DNA of 64,000 bases from Bremerella cremea (GTDB lineage: Bacteria; Planctomycetota; Planctomycetia; Pirellulales; Pirellulaceae): assembly GCF_003335505.1 (NCBI RefSeq), contig NZ_QPEX01000046.1, positions 186,001 through 250,000 of the forward strand, given 5' to 3'. Shown one piece after another: positions 1 to 8,157 of this stretch; the first letter of the stretch is position 1, and every line of letters starts with the position of its first letter. A model generated the notes under the pieces. It was not told where the DNA came from. It ran no database searches and saw only the letters and a program-made list of their open reading frames with translations. Position numbers and translations under genes: made by a program.

Positions 1-1
1 G

Positions 2-991
2 GAAGACTTTCTGCACTACAAGCCCGCTCATTATTGTAGCCGAGCCACTGCCCAGGCCATGGCCATGCGGGCCTTTTTCCGGGCTCGTGATTTAGAAAAA
101 CGAAATTCTCAGCACGATCTGGATGACACCCATTTGCTGGGCGTAGGATGCAGTGCCAGCCTTCGTAGCTTGCGTCCGAAGAAGGGCCAGCATCGCGTGC
201 ATATTGCTGTGCAAACCGCCCAAATTTCGAGCCTCGCCTCGCTCGTTCTGACCAAAGACTCACGCGATCGCGAGCGAGAAGAGAACGTCGTTGCGGCCCT
301 GCTTCTCAATCGAATTGCTGAGGTTACCGGGATCACCAACCGCATTCCTTTAGACTTGCTGCCGGGCGAGCATGTCGACGAAAGCTCTGCCGTGGCCTGG
401 CCTTCGTGGACCGAACTGATGCTCGGCCAGCGAAACGTTGCCTGTGCCATGAAAGACGAACAAGACGCTTCCCTCGATTCCTTTAGCGGCGTTCTCTTTC
501 CCGGGGCCTTTAACCCGCTGCACGAAGGGCACCAGCGCATGGCCGAGTTGGCCGAGCAAATCACCGGACATCGCGTCGACTTTGAAATTTCGATCGAAAA
601 CGTCGACAAACCCCCGCTCGACTTCTTTGATATCGAGTCGCGCGTCCGCCAGTTCGAGCCCCCCCAACGCTGCTGGCTGACCCGAGCCCCTACCTTTTTA
701 GAGAAAACCAAGATTTTTCCGGAAGCCACCTTCGTGGTTGGGGCAGACACCATCGTCCGTATTGCCGAGCCACGCTACTACCAGAACTCGGTCGAGCAGC
801 GAGATGCCGCCTTGGCAGAGCTGCAGCAGCAGAATTGCCGTTTTGTCGTCTTTCCGCGGGTCGTAAAGGAGCAGTTTCTCTCGCTGGCCGACCTCACGCT
901 TCCACCTATTTTGGCCGAACGGTGCGAAGCGGTTCCCAGTTCGGAATTTCGGATGGATATCTCGTCGACCGAATTGCGTAGTGGCGCTTAA
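2..991 (+). CDS. CinA-like / nucleotidyltransferase fusion protein (5' end outside window)
   Basis: The frame is open from base 2, so the true start lies left of the window; an ATG at 59 is internal. The N-terminal part resembles the CinA C-terminal (NMN amidase-like) fold, with the segments LLGVGCSASLRS and HRVHIAVQTA. The C-terminal part (about residues 145-310 counted from the ATG at 59) is a cytidylyltransferase-type nucleotidyltransferase: the phosphate-binding motif is PGAFNPLHEGH and the C-terminal ISSTELR matches the ISSTxxR motif of NMN/nicotinate-nucleotide adenylyltransferases. A role in NAD precursor salvage or repair is inferred. The same two-part layout, including the NADKPPL-like and MDISSTELR segments, is recalled from plant proteins of unknown function. 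Next gene is 145 bp downstream on the same strand. Confidence 0.8.
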   Translation, partial: EDFLHYKPAHYCSRATAQAMAMRAFFRARDLEKRNSQHDLDDTHLLGVGCSASLRSLRPKKGQHRVHIAVQTAQISSLASLVLTKDSRDREREENVVAALLLNRIAEVTGITNRIPLDLLPGEHVDESSAVAWPSWTELMLGQRNVACAMKDEQDASLDSFSGVLFPGAFNPLHEGHQRMAELAEQITGHRVDFEISIENVDKPPLDFFDIESRVRQFEPPQRCWLTRAPTFLEKTKIFPEATFVVGADTIVRIAEPRYYQNSVEQRDAALAELQQQNCRFVVFPRVVKEQFLSLADLTLPPILAERCEAVPSSEFRMDISSTELRSGA

Positions 992-1136
992 TTTGTGTGA
1001 GATTCTGTGCGATTCCACCTTATCCGCTCGCCATGCCCAACAAAGGGGCCGATTGCGACCATAAATCAGCTTCCGTATGATTGAGGGCGATCGGCGTTTC
1101 GCCGTGCTCGCAGCATCCGTTTTAGAAGGCATATCG

Positions 1137-2183
1137 ATGGCGTCGGCACCCCGCATTGAACCAGGCAAAGAGACCCTTCCCCTCTTTATCGGCGTCGATG
1201 TGGGAGGGACCAATATCAAGATTGGGCTGGTCGACGATCTGGGCAACACCGTTTCGTATCGCAAGATTCCCACGATCGAAACGGACGGCCCGCAGCGCTA
1301 CATGGAACGCACCACCGAGGTTATCCAGAAGATATGTCAGGAAGTGAACCGCCCCTTGAGCGATATCACGGCTATCGGCCTAGCCACGCCAGGCACGATG
1401 GACATCGAAGGTGGCATGCTGCTCGAACCCCATAATCTTCCGAATTCTTACAACTTCCCCATTCGAGATTGCCTCTCGCAGCTAACCGGCCGTCCGGTAA
1501 TCTACGCCAACGACGCCAATGCGGCGGCGTTCGGTGAATACTGGCTCGGTTCTGGTAAAGAATTCCGCAGCATGATTCTGCTCACCCTTGGTACTGGGGT
1601 CGGGGGCGGGATTATCGTCGACGACCTGCTAATCGATGGCGAACATAGCCACGGCGGCGAATTGGGGCACATTATCATCGACTTCAGCGAGAACGCTCGC
1701 ACGATTCCCACTGGGCAGAGAGGGCATTTAGAAGCCTATGCCAGCGGAACAGCCATCATCAAGCGAACCCACGAGGCACTGGCCGGCGACCTGAAGAAAG
1801 AAAGCTCGCTTCATCGCCGCGTCGAGAACGGCGAGCCCCTTACCCCCCTAATGGTCTCCGAAGAAGCCAGCCAAGGCGATTCACTTTCGCTGCATATCGT
1901 GCTGGAAACGGCCCGCTACTTGGGCATTGGCATCGTTTCGCTGATGCACACCATCGACCCAGGAGCGGTTGTTTTAGGCGGTGCAATCAACTTTGGCGGG
2001 CACGAAAGTCCGTTAGGGCGGCAATTTTTGGAACGTGTCCGCCAGGAAGTCAAATCACGAGCATTTCCGGTTCCAGCCGAGAAGACGGTCGTCGATTTTG
2101 CCCGTTTGGGTGGGGACGCAGGTTATTTGGGGGCGGCAGGCAAAGCCAGAGCCGTCACCCACCGCGATTCCCTGAACTCGTAG
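1137..2183 (+). CDS. ROK family sugar kinase (glucokinase-like)
   Basis: The ATG at 1137 is chosen because AGAAGG lies about 7 bases upstream and the protein then begins just before the ATP-binding loop; an in-frame ATG at 1077 would add 20 unlikely residues. The product has FIGVDVGGTNIKIG (phosphate loop), ATPGTMD, NDANAAAFGEYW (catalytic Asp) and LGTGVGGGI, all typical of ROK kinases that phosphorylate glucose or related sugars with ATP. GELGH keeps the zinc-ligand histidine, but the usual CxCGxxGC/H segment reads IPTGQRGH, so both leading cysteines are gone. The length of 348 residues is normal to slightly long. Glucokinase is the likely activity; the exact sugar cannot be told. Confidence 0.88.
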   Translation: MASAPRIEPGKETLPLFIGVDVGGTNIKIGLVDDLGNTVSYRKIPTIETDGPQRYMERTTEVIQKICQEVNRPLSDITAIGLATPGTMDIEGGMLLEPHNLPNSYNFPIRDCLSQLTGRPVIYANDANAAAFGEYWLGSGKEFRSMILLTLGTGVGGGIIVDDLLIDGEHSHGGELGHIIIDFSENARTIPTGQRGHLEAYASGTAIIKRTHEALAGDLKKESSLHRRVENGEPLTPLMVSEEASQGDSLSLHIVLETARYLGIGIVSLMHTIDPGAVVLGGAINFGGHESPLGRQFLERVRQEVKSRAFPVPAEKTVVDFARLGGDAGYLGAAGKARAVTHRDSLNS

Positions 2184-2253
2184 TCCTTATGTATAATAGG
2201 GCGTTTCCCCGAACCATTCGGGCAATCGCCAAGGTCCCGCTAGAGGGACCATC

Positions 2254-4095
2254 ATGCCAACCAGGGTAGCTTCACCAACGATGGCAAGCATCGACCAGAA
2301 GTACATTCGCAATTTCTGCATTATCGCCCATATCGACCACGGCAAAAGCACGTTGGCCGACCGTCTGCTGGAGAAAACAGCCACGGTTAGCTCGCGTGAA
2401 ATGAAAGAGCAACTGCTGGACGATATGGAAGTCGAACGTGAACGGGGCATCACCATCAAGGCCCGAGCCGTGGCGATGCGCTATAAGCTTGGCAAGCAAG
2501 AATATGAAATCAACCTGATCGATACGCCTGGCCACGTCGACTTTCAATACGAGGTGGGCCGCTCGCTTACATGCTGTGAAGGTGCCGTACTGCTGGTCGA
2601 CGCGTTTCAAGGGGTCGAGGCGCAAACCGTCGCCAATGCGTTCATGGCGATGGAACACGATCTCGAGATTATTCCTTGCCTCAGCAAAATCGACCTTAAC
2701 CACGCTCGCCCAACCGAAGTGGCCGAGGAAATCGAACATACGTTGGCACTCGATGCCACCGACATCTGCGGTATCAGCGGCAAGACTGGGCAGGGGGTCG
2801 ACGCGTTGCTGGCACGAATCATCGATCGTGTTCCCGCCCCTAGCGGCGACCGCGAATCCACGCTGCAAGCGATGGTCTTTGATTCGCACTACGATAAGTT
2901 CCGCGGCGCGATCACTTACGTTCGCGTGATGAACGGCCGTCTCAAAAAAGGAGACAAGATCCGCTTCATCCGTGGCGAAACCAATCACGAAGTACTCGAA
3001 GTTGGCCAGTTCGTCCCGCGCCCGGTTGCTCGCGATGAGCTTTCCGCTGGCCAGGTCGGTTACGTCATCTGCAATATCAAGTCCCTCGAACTGGTGAACA
3101 TTGGCGATACGATCACCGTGCAAGGTGACAAAGGGGCCAAGCCGTTACCTGGTTATCAAGAACCAAAGCGGATGGTTTTCTGTGGCCTTTATCCATCCGA
3201 CGGACAAGACTTCGAACAGCTACGCGACGCCCTGAAGAGCCTGCGTATCAACGATCCGAGCTTCACGTTCGAGCCAGAAACGAGCGACGCTTTGGGCTTC
3301 GGCTTCCGCTGTGGCTTCCTTGGGCTATTGCACATGGAAATCGTGCAGCAGCGGCTAGAACAAGAAGCCGATATCGACCTGGTCCAAACCGCGCCAAATG
3401 TGACCTACCAGATTGTCAACAAGCAAGGCGAAACGGTCGACATCCATAAACCACAGGATGTGCCCGAAGCAGGCGAGATCGAAACCTTCCTCCAGCCGAT
3501 CGTGCGTGTCAGCCTGATCCAGCCGTCCGACTATATCGGCCCGGTGATGCAGCTTTGCAACGAACGTCGCGGGATCCATGTTCGAACCGAATACCTTTCG
3601 CCAACCCGGTCGATGTTGGTGTACGACATCCCGCTGGCCGAAGTGATTTACGATCTGCACGATAAGCTTAAAAGCTCGACCCGGGGCTACGGCACCATGG
3701 ACTACGAGATGCGCGGCTACGAAGAAGCCGATCTCGTGCGGATGGACATCCTGGTCAACGGCAAGCGGGTTGATGCCCTGAGCATCATTTGCGACCGAGC
3801 CGACGCCGACCGTCGTGGCCGTGCTGTCGTGAAAAAGCTGAAAAGCGAAATCGACCGCCACATGTTCGAGGTGGCCGTGCAAGCCGCGATTGGCACCCGC
3901 GTGATCGCCCGCGAAACAGTGAAAGCATTGCGTAAAAACGTGACTGCCAAGTGTTACGGGGGGGACATCTCGCGTAAACGAAAGCTCTGGCAGAAGCAGA
4001 AGGAAGGTAAGAAGCGGATGAAATCGATCGGTTCGGTCGACATCCCGCAGAAGGCCTTCATGGCGGTTCTCGAAACAGGCGAAGACCGCACGTAA
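2254..4095 (+). CDS. lepA: Elongation factor 4 (LepA), ribosome back-translocating GTPase
   Basis: Full-length LepA of about 613 residues. The G domain shows AHIDHGKSTLADRLL (P-loop), the G2 region RGITIKA and DTPGHVDF (G3). The C-terminal domain carries the LepA-specific stretch ending in KCYGGDISRKRKLW and KEGKKRMK. It binds stalled or mis-translocated ribosomes at the membrane or in the cytosol. GAGGGA just upstream supports the ATG at 2254; the ATG at 2281 (MASIDQKYIRN) is a possible alternative nearer the usual N-terminus. The G4 motif reads SKID rather than NKID. A hairpin at 4138-4159 follows the stop. Confidence 0.97.
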   Translation: MPTRVASPTMASIDQKYIRNFCIIAHIDHGKSTLADRLLEKTATVSSREMKEQLLDDMEVERERGITIKARAVAMRYKLGKQEYEINLIDTPGHVDFQYEVGRSLTCCEGAVLLVDAFQGVEAQTVANAFMAMEHDLEIIPCLSKIDLNHARPTEVAEEIEHTLALDATDICGISGKTGQGVDALLARIIDRVPAPSGDRESTLQAMVFDSHYDKFRGAITYVRVMNGRLKKGDKIRFIRGETNHEVLEVGQFVPRPVARDELSAGQVGYVICNIKSLELVNIGDTITVQGDKGAKPLPGYQEPKRMVFCGLYPSDGQDFEQLRDALKSLRINDPSFTFEPETSDALGFGFRCGFLGLLHMEIVQQRLEQEADIDLVQTAPNVTYQIVNKQGETVDIHKPQDVPEAGEIETFLQPIVRVSLIQPSDYIGPVMQLCNERRGIHVRTEYLSPTRSMLVYDIPLAEVIYDLHDKLKSSTRGYGTMDYEMRGYEEADLVRMDILVNGKRVDALSIICDRADADRRGRAVVKKLKSEIDRHMFEVAVQAAIGTRVIARETVKALRKNVTAKCYGGDISRKRKLWQKQKEGKKRMKSIGSVDIPQKAFMAVLETGEDRT

Positions 4096-4137
4096 GTCTC
4101 TCAGCAATTCCCATCAGACGCAATTACAATAAAACCA

Positions 4138-4159
4138 TCGCCGAGCCCTCACTCGGCGA
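4138..4159. terminator. Hairpin after lepA
   Basis: Perfect 8-bp inverted repeat TCGCCGAG / CTCGGCGA with a 6-base loop, 43 bp after the lepA stop and about 35 bp before the next start. There is no strong T-run on the plus strand, so it may attenuate or protect an RNA end rather than stop transcription alone. Confidence 0.45.
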
Positions 4160-4193
4160 TTCGTTGTCCCCTCCCGAAAAACCGGAGGAGCTT

Positions 4194-5450
4194 ATGCGTC
4201 TCGTTCCCTTTTTGCTGCTTTTGGCGGTTGCCGTGGGTGTGGCCAGTTTTCAGGTCGCCAGCATCATGCCACCACCAATCTATCGGGTCGTCAGCGGATC
4301 GATGGCACCTCACTTGCCGGGGCCGCATGTAAAGGTCATTTGCGACCATTGCCAATTCACCACACTAGTCGATGGCGTGAGCGAATTGCCGGCCGAACTA
4401 ACTTGCCCCAATTGCGGCCAAACCAGCCCAGTTCCTCCAGCGGTCGTCGAACCAGGCAGCACGATCCAATGGGAACCTGTTTTGCCAGATCAGCTGCAAC
4501 GCTTTGACTTGGTGGTGCTAGCTATCCCGCACCAAGAACAGCAATTCGCGGTAAAACGAATCGCGTTTCTCCCAGGCGAAGTCCCTCGCATTCAGCAAGG
4601 CGAGCTTTATCAAGACGGAGAGATCATTCGCAAGACATCGCGGCAGCGCGAAGCACTGAAACTGCTGATGTTCGACCAATCGCATTCCCACGGCGATTCT
4701 CGCTTCCTCTCGCAACTTCCTAGCGGTAGTGGATGGGATGTACGACCAGGCGTACTCGCATTTGCTCCCCTACAGGAGGGTCAACCGGACGAAGAAGACT
4801 GGCTGATTTATCACCATCGCAGTTGCTTGCCTCCGCCTAGTTCGCAGAATCATGATACGCCTCCCAAGGACAGCTATGCCTACAACCACTCTCTCTCACG
4901 GGAACTCTTTCCAGCCAACGACCTGTGGCTTGCGTGGACCTTCCGCCACTGGAACGCCGATGCTTTGGTCTTACGGCTGCAAGGTCAGAACGAAGAAGCT
5001 TTGATCCGACTTGATTTTGCCCAAAAAGTCGTCCAGGCGCAATCTTCTCAAGCGAGCGTCGAACTTCCCCTAGCGGTGGAGTCGCTTGCTGGCTGCAACG
5101 TGAGGGCAGGGCAGTGCGACGGGAAGCTGTTTTTGGAACTCGATCAAGGAAAACGGCATTGGACTTTTCCTTTGGTCGAGACTGAACTGGTCTTCTCGGG
5201 TCAACCATTCGCCCTCCGAATTGAAGGAGGGACAGCCGTGCTGAAACAAGCCCAGGTCTATCGCGATATCGTCTGGCTCGGAGCCCATAACCGAGGCGAT
5301 ACCTGGTCGCGGGATCGAAAATTGACCCCGTACGAGATCTTTGTGCTGGGGGATAACGTACCGATCTCCGAGGACTCACGCGGCGAAATGGGGTCAATAG
5401 ACATCCGTAAACACTTACTAGGAAAAGTGTTACAAACAAACTCCGAGTAG
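4194..5450 (+). CDS. S26 signal peptidase-like protein with zinc ribbon and large insert
   Basis: GGAGGAG directly upstream fixes the ATG at 4194. The product starts with one membrane segment (residues 1-22), then SGSM with the presumed nucleophile Ser36, a four-cysteine zinc ribbon (Cys50, 53, 71, 74), FAVKRIAFLPGE with the general base Lys121, and near the C-terminus LGDNVPISEDSR (box E). These are the boxes of type I signal peptidase, which cleaves exported proteins on the outer face of the inner membrane. Between Lys121 and box E lie about 250 extra residues, part of them a beta-rich stretch ending QAQVYRDIVW that looks like the insert of the neighbouring paralogue. Total length 419 residues is far above the usual 200-320. 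Cleavage activity is likely but unproven. Confidence 0.85.
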   Translation: MRLVPFLLLLAVAVGVASFQVASIMPPPIYRVVSGSMAPHLPGPHVKVICDHCQFTTLVDGVSELPAELTCPNCGQTSPVPPAVVEPGSTIQWEPVLPDQLQRFDLVVLAIPHQEQQFAVKRIAFLPGEVPRIQQGELYQDGEIIRKTSRQREALKLLMFDQSHSHGDSRFLSQLPSGSGWDVRPGVLAFAPLQEGQPDEEDWLIYHHRSCLPPPSSQNHDTPPKDSYAYNHSLSRELFPANDLWLAWTFRHWNADALVLRLQGQNEEALIRLDFAQKVVQAQSSQASVELPLAVESLAGCNVRAGQCDGKLFLELDQGKRHWTFPLVETELVFSGQPFALRIEGGTAVLKQAQVYRDIVWLGAHNRGDTWSRDRKLTPYEIFVLGDNVPISEDSRGEMGSIDIRKHLLGKVLQTNSE

Positions 5451-5619
5451 TTATCCCCCTGCTGCAAGTCCGCCCGACCAGCGCTGCGTTAGATTTGGCG
5501 ATTCGTTATAGTAAAGTTTTCGCAACCAACAAACTCGGGGACAGAACGCCCCGAGACAGCACCTTTGCTTCCCGAGACTCGCGATATCGAGCCCCAGGGA
5601 AACAGAAAAATAGACGCCC

Positions 5620-7350
5620 ATGGTGAAGAAGAAACGCAACTCAACAACCGCTGCGGACAAGTCCTCGAAAGGCAAAGATGGCGCGGAAGGGGATCACTTC
5701 GCCGTAACACGCGAGTTCGTCGAATCGTTGGTCGTGGCGGTGATTTTGGCGCTTTTGTTTCGGGCGTTCGAAGCGGAAGCGTTTGTCATTCCGACCGGCT
5801 CGATGGCGACCACCCTGCTTGGCCGTCACAAAGACGTAACCGACAAATACACGGGCTTCGAATACACGGTTGGTGCCAGTGCCGAACTCGATCGTCACAC
5901 CCAGAAAAAAGAACACGACATCATCCAAGCCGTCGATCCGCTTTACCATCGCCTGACCGACATCAGCGCGGATGAATCGTACAACGGCGACCGTATCTTG
6001 GTGAGCAAGTTTGCCTACGACTTCTCTGCCCCAGCCCGCTGGGACGTGATTGTTTTTAAGTACCCTGTCGAACCGCAAACCAACTACATTAAACGTCTCA
6101 TTGGACTACCCGGCGAAACGGTTCGGATTTTTCACGGCGACATCTATATCCAAAAGCCTGGTGGGTCTGGCTTCTCGATCGAACGCAAACCGCCTAGCAA
6201 GCAGTTGACGCTCCAGCGATTGATCTACGATACCAACTACCCTTGCGACATTTTGGAAGAGGCGGGTTTTCCCGACCGCTTGGAGCCGTACCCTGCGGAA
6301 ACCCAAGGCAGTTGGACGAAGAAAGAGAACGGCGCATTCATCTGCCAACCGCAAGGCGAAACGTGGCTACGTTACCGACATGTGTTGGCCGACAACGGCA
6401 AGAATGTCCGTTACTGGGCGATGGCCGAGAACCGTCAGCCCATTAACACACAAGAGGCCCGGGATACGTGTAGTCAATTGATTACCGATTTCAGTGCTTA
6501 TAACACCGGCACTCTAACCGAGTATGCTGGCACCCGCAGTTCATCTGGCTTGCACTGGGTGGGTGACCTTTGCCTGGAGTTTGAAGCCGAAGTCGAGTCG
6601 ACTTCGGGAGTCATGTCGCTCGACCTCGTTGAAGGTGGAGCCCACTTCCGCTGCGACATTGATGTAGCCACCGGTAAAGCGACGATCTCGTCGAACGATC
6701 CGAACATCGAGTTCGAGCAAACCGGGCCAATCGAAGCGGATACCGTGGTCAAAAGGCCAGGCGCCTATTCGTTCCGCTACTCGAACGTTGACAACGAACT
6801 TCGTTTGTGGGTGAACGACCGCTTGGTCAACTTTGGTGCTCCGGTTCATTACACGCCTCGCCAAGCCCCCGTTCCGAAGTGGAGCGAAACCGATCCAGGC
6901 GATCTTTTGCCCGTAGGAATTGGTACGAGCTCGGTGGCAATGACCCTGAACCGCGTGCGGGTTTATCGCGATGTTTATTACATTGCCTTTGGTACGCAGT
7001 ATGGCCGGACCTCAGACACGATTGTCGACTATGCCGCCGAAGGGCATCCGAGTTGGAATGTTCTGCCGCCGAACGAAATTCGGGCGATCCTTACCGATCC
7101 CAAGTCGTGGGCAACCACCAATCTGTTTAAGTCGCGTCGTGAAGCGATCTTTAAGTTAGAAGAGCGACAGTATTTTCCCTTGGGCGATAACAGTGCGGAA
7201 AGCTCTGATGGACGCCTGTGGGACATCGGCCAACAGTTTGTGCCCGAGCACATGCTCATTGGCAAAGCCTTGTTTGTTTATTGGCCGCATTCTAAGAACA
7301 AGCCAGTTCCGTTTTTCCCCAACTTCAGCCGCATGAAGTTTATCCAATAG
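5620..7350 (+). CDS. lepB: Type I signal peptidase with inserted beta-sandwich-like domain
   Basis: Signal peptidase I: a cytosolic Lys-rich start, a membrane helix (about residues 33-50), PTGSM with Ser61 as nucleophile, ILVSKFAYDF, NYIKRLIGLPGE with Lys158 as general base, and PLGDNSAESSDGR (box E) near residue 530. About 350 residues separate the Lys and box E regions; residues around 300-450 read as alternating short strands (FEAEVES, RCDIDVATG, LRLWVNDRLVN, RVRVYRDVYYIA) like a concanavalin/LamG-type sandwich. Where the upstream paralogue has a zinc ribbon this protein has DVTDKYTGFEYTVGA, with no cysteines. It is followed 20 bp later by an LptB-like ATPase and then a methyltransferase, suggesting one transcript. 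Confidence 0.93.
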   Translation: MVKKKRNSTTAADKSSKGKDGAEGDHFAVTREFVESLVVAVILALLFRAFEAEAFVIPTGSMATTLLGRHKDVTDKYTGFEYTVGASAELDRHTQKKEHDIIQAVDPLYHRLTDISADESYNGDRILVSKFAYDFSAPARWDVIVFKYPVEPQTNYIKRLIGLPGETVRIFHGDIYIQKPGGSGFSIERKPPSKQLTLQRLIYDTNYPCDILEEAGFPDRLEPYPAETQGSWTKKENGAFICQPQGETWLRYRHVLADNGKNVRYWAMAENRQPINTQEARDTCSQLITDFSAYNTGTLTEYAGTRSSSGLHWVGDLCLEFEAEVESTSGVMSLDLVEGGAHFRCDIDVATGKATISSNDPNIEFEQTGPIEADTVVKRPGAYSFRYSNVDNELRLWVNDRLVNFGAPVHYTPRQAPVPKWSETDPGDLLPVGIGTSSVAMTLNRVRVYRDVYYIAFGTQYGRTSDTIVDYAAEGHPSWNVLPPNEIRAILTDPKSWATTNLFKSRREAIFKLEERQYFPLGDNSAESSDGRLWDIGQQFVPEHMLIGKALFVYWPHSKNKPVPFFPNFSRMKFIQ

Positions 7351-7369
7351 CGGAAGGACCGAAGGATTC

Positions 7370-8140
7370 ATGGACGAATCAACCATTCTCACCGCCCAAA
7401 ATCTCGTCAAAACCTACGGACGGCGTCGTGTCGTGGACGGGGTTAGCTATGAGGTGAAGCGGGGCGAAATCGTCGGTTTGCTGGGCTCGAACGGGGCCGG
7501 CAAGACAACCAGTTTCCGCATGACCTGTGGCATGGTTACCCCCAACGAAGGCAGCGTTCAGCTGAACGGCAAGGACGTGACCTTGTGGCCGATGTTCAAG
7601 CGTTGTCGCGATGGCGGCATGGGCTATCTGGCCCAAGATAGCAGTGTGTTTCAAAAGCTAACCGTCGAGCAAAACTTGATGGGCGTGATGGAACTGCTGC
7701 GAATCGATGCCTACCATCGCAAGCAACGCTGCGAAGAATTGCTAGAACGCTTCGATATCACCCACATTCGCAAGTCGAAAGCTAAAAGCCTGTCTGGCGG
7801 GGAACGTCGCCGCTTGGAAATCGCCCGGTGCCTGGTTTCCGATCCGGAAATCATCATGCTCGACGAACCCTTTACGGGAATCGACCCGGTGACGGTCGAC
7901 AGTATTCAGCTGGTGATTCGTGAACTGCGACAAAGCGGGATTTCAATTTTGATCACCGACCACCAAGCAGAGAAGACATTGGAAATCGTCGATCGCTGTT
8001 ATGTCGTTCATCGCGGTAACATTCTGTGCCATGGCGCCCCAGACGAAGTGGTGCGACACCCAGAAGCCGTGAAATACTACTTCGGCAATCTTTCACGCAA
8101 CAACTTTGGCGGACGAGAAGATCTCGACGCTGCGGCCTGA
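7370..8140 (+). CDS. lptB: LptB-type ABC transporter ATPase
   Basis: A 256-residue ATPase with GSNGAGKTT (Walker A), LSGGERRRLEIARCL (signature), IIMLDEPFTGIDP (Walker B) and an H-loop ITDH. The wording of MGYLAQDSSVFQKLTVEQN and FTGIDPVTVDSIQ is that of LptB, which with LptF/LptG extracts lipopolysaccharide from the inner membrane. No lptC/A or permease genes are adjacent, so its membrane partners must be elsewhere. It sits 20 bp after the signal peptidase gene and 17 bp before a methyltransferase, probably co-transcribed. Confidence 0.88.
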   Translation: MDESTILTAQNLVKTYGRRRVVDGVSYEVKRGEIVGLLGSNGAGKTTSFRMTCGMVTPNEGSVQLNGKDVTLWPMFKRCRDGGMGYLAQDSSVFQKLTVEQNLMGVMELLRIDAYHRKQRCEELLERFDITHIRKSKAKSLSGGERRRLEIARCLVSDPEIIMLDEPFTGIDPVTVDSIQLVIRELRQSGISILITDHQAEKTLEIVDRCYVVHRGNILCHGAPDEVVRHPEAVKYYFGNLSRNNFGGREDLDAAA

Positions 8141-8157
8141 GGCCAAAGGATGTTCAG

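Noticed and set aside
2272..3123. Long minus-strand reading frame opposite lepA
   Set aside because: It mirrors the codon pattern of lepA and has no motifs; treated as a shadow.
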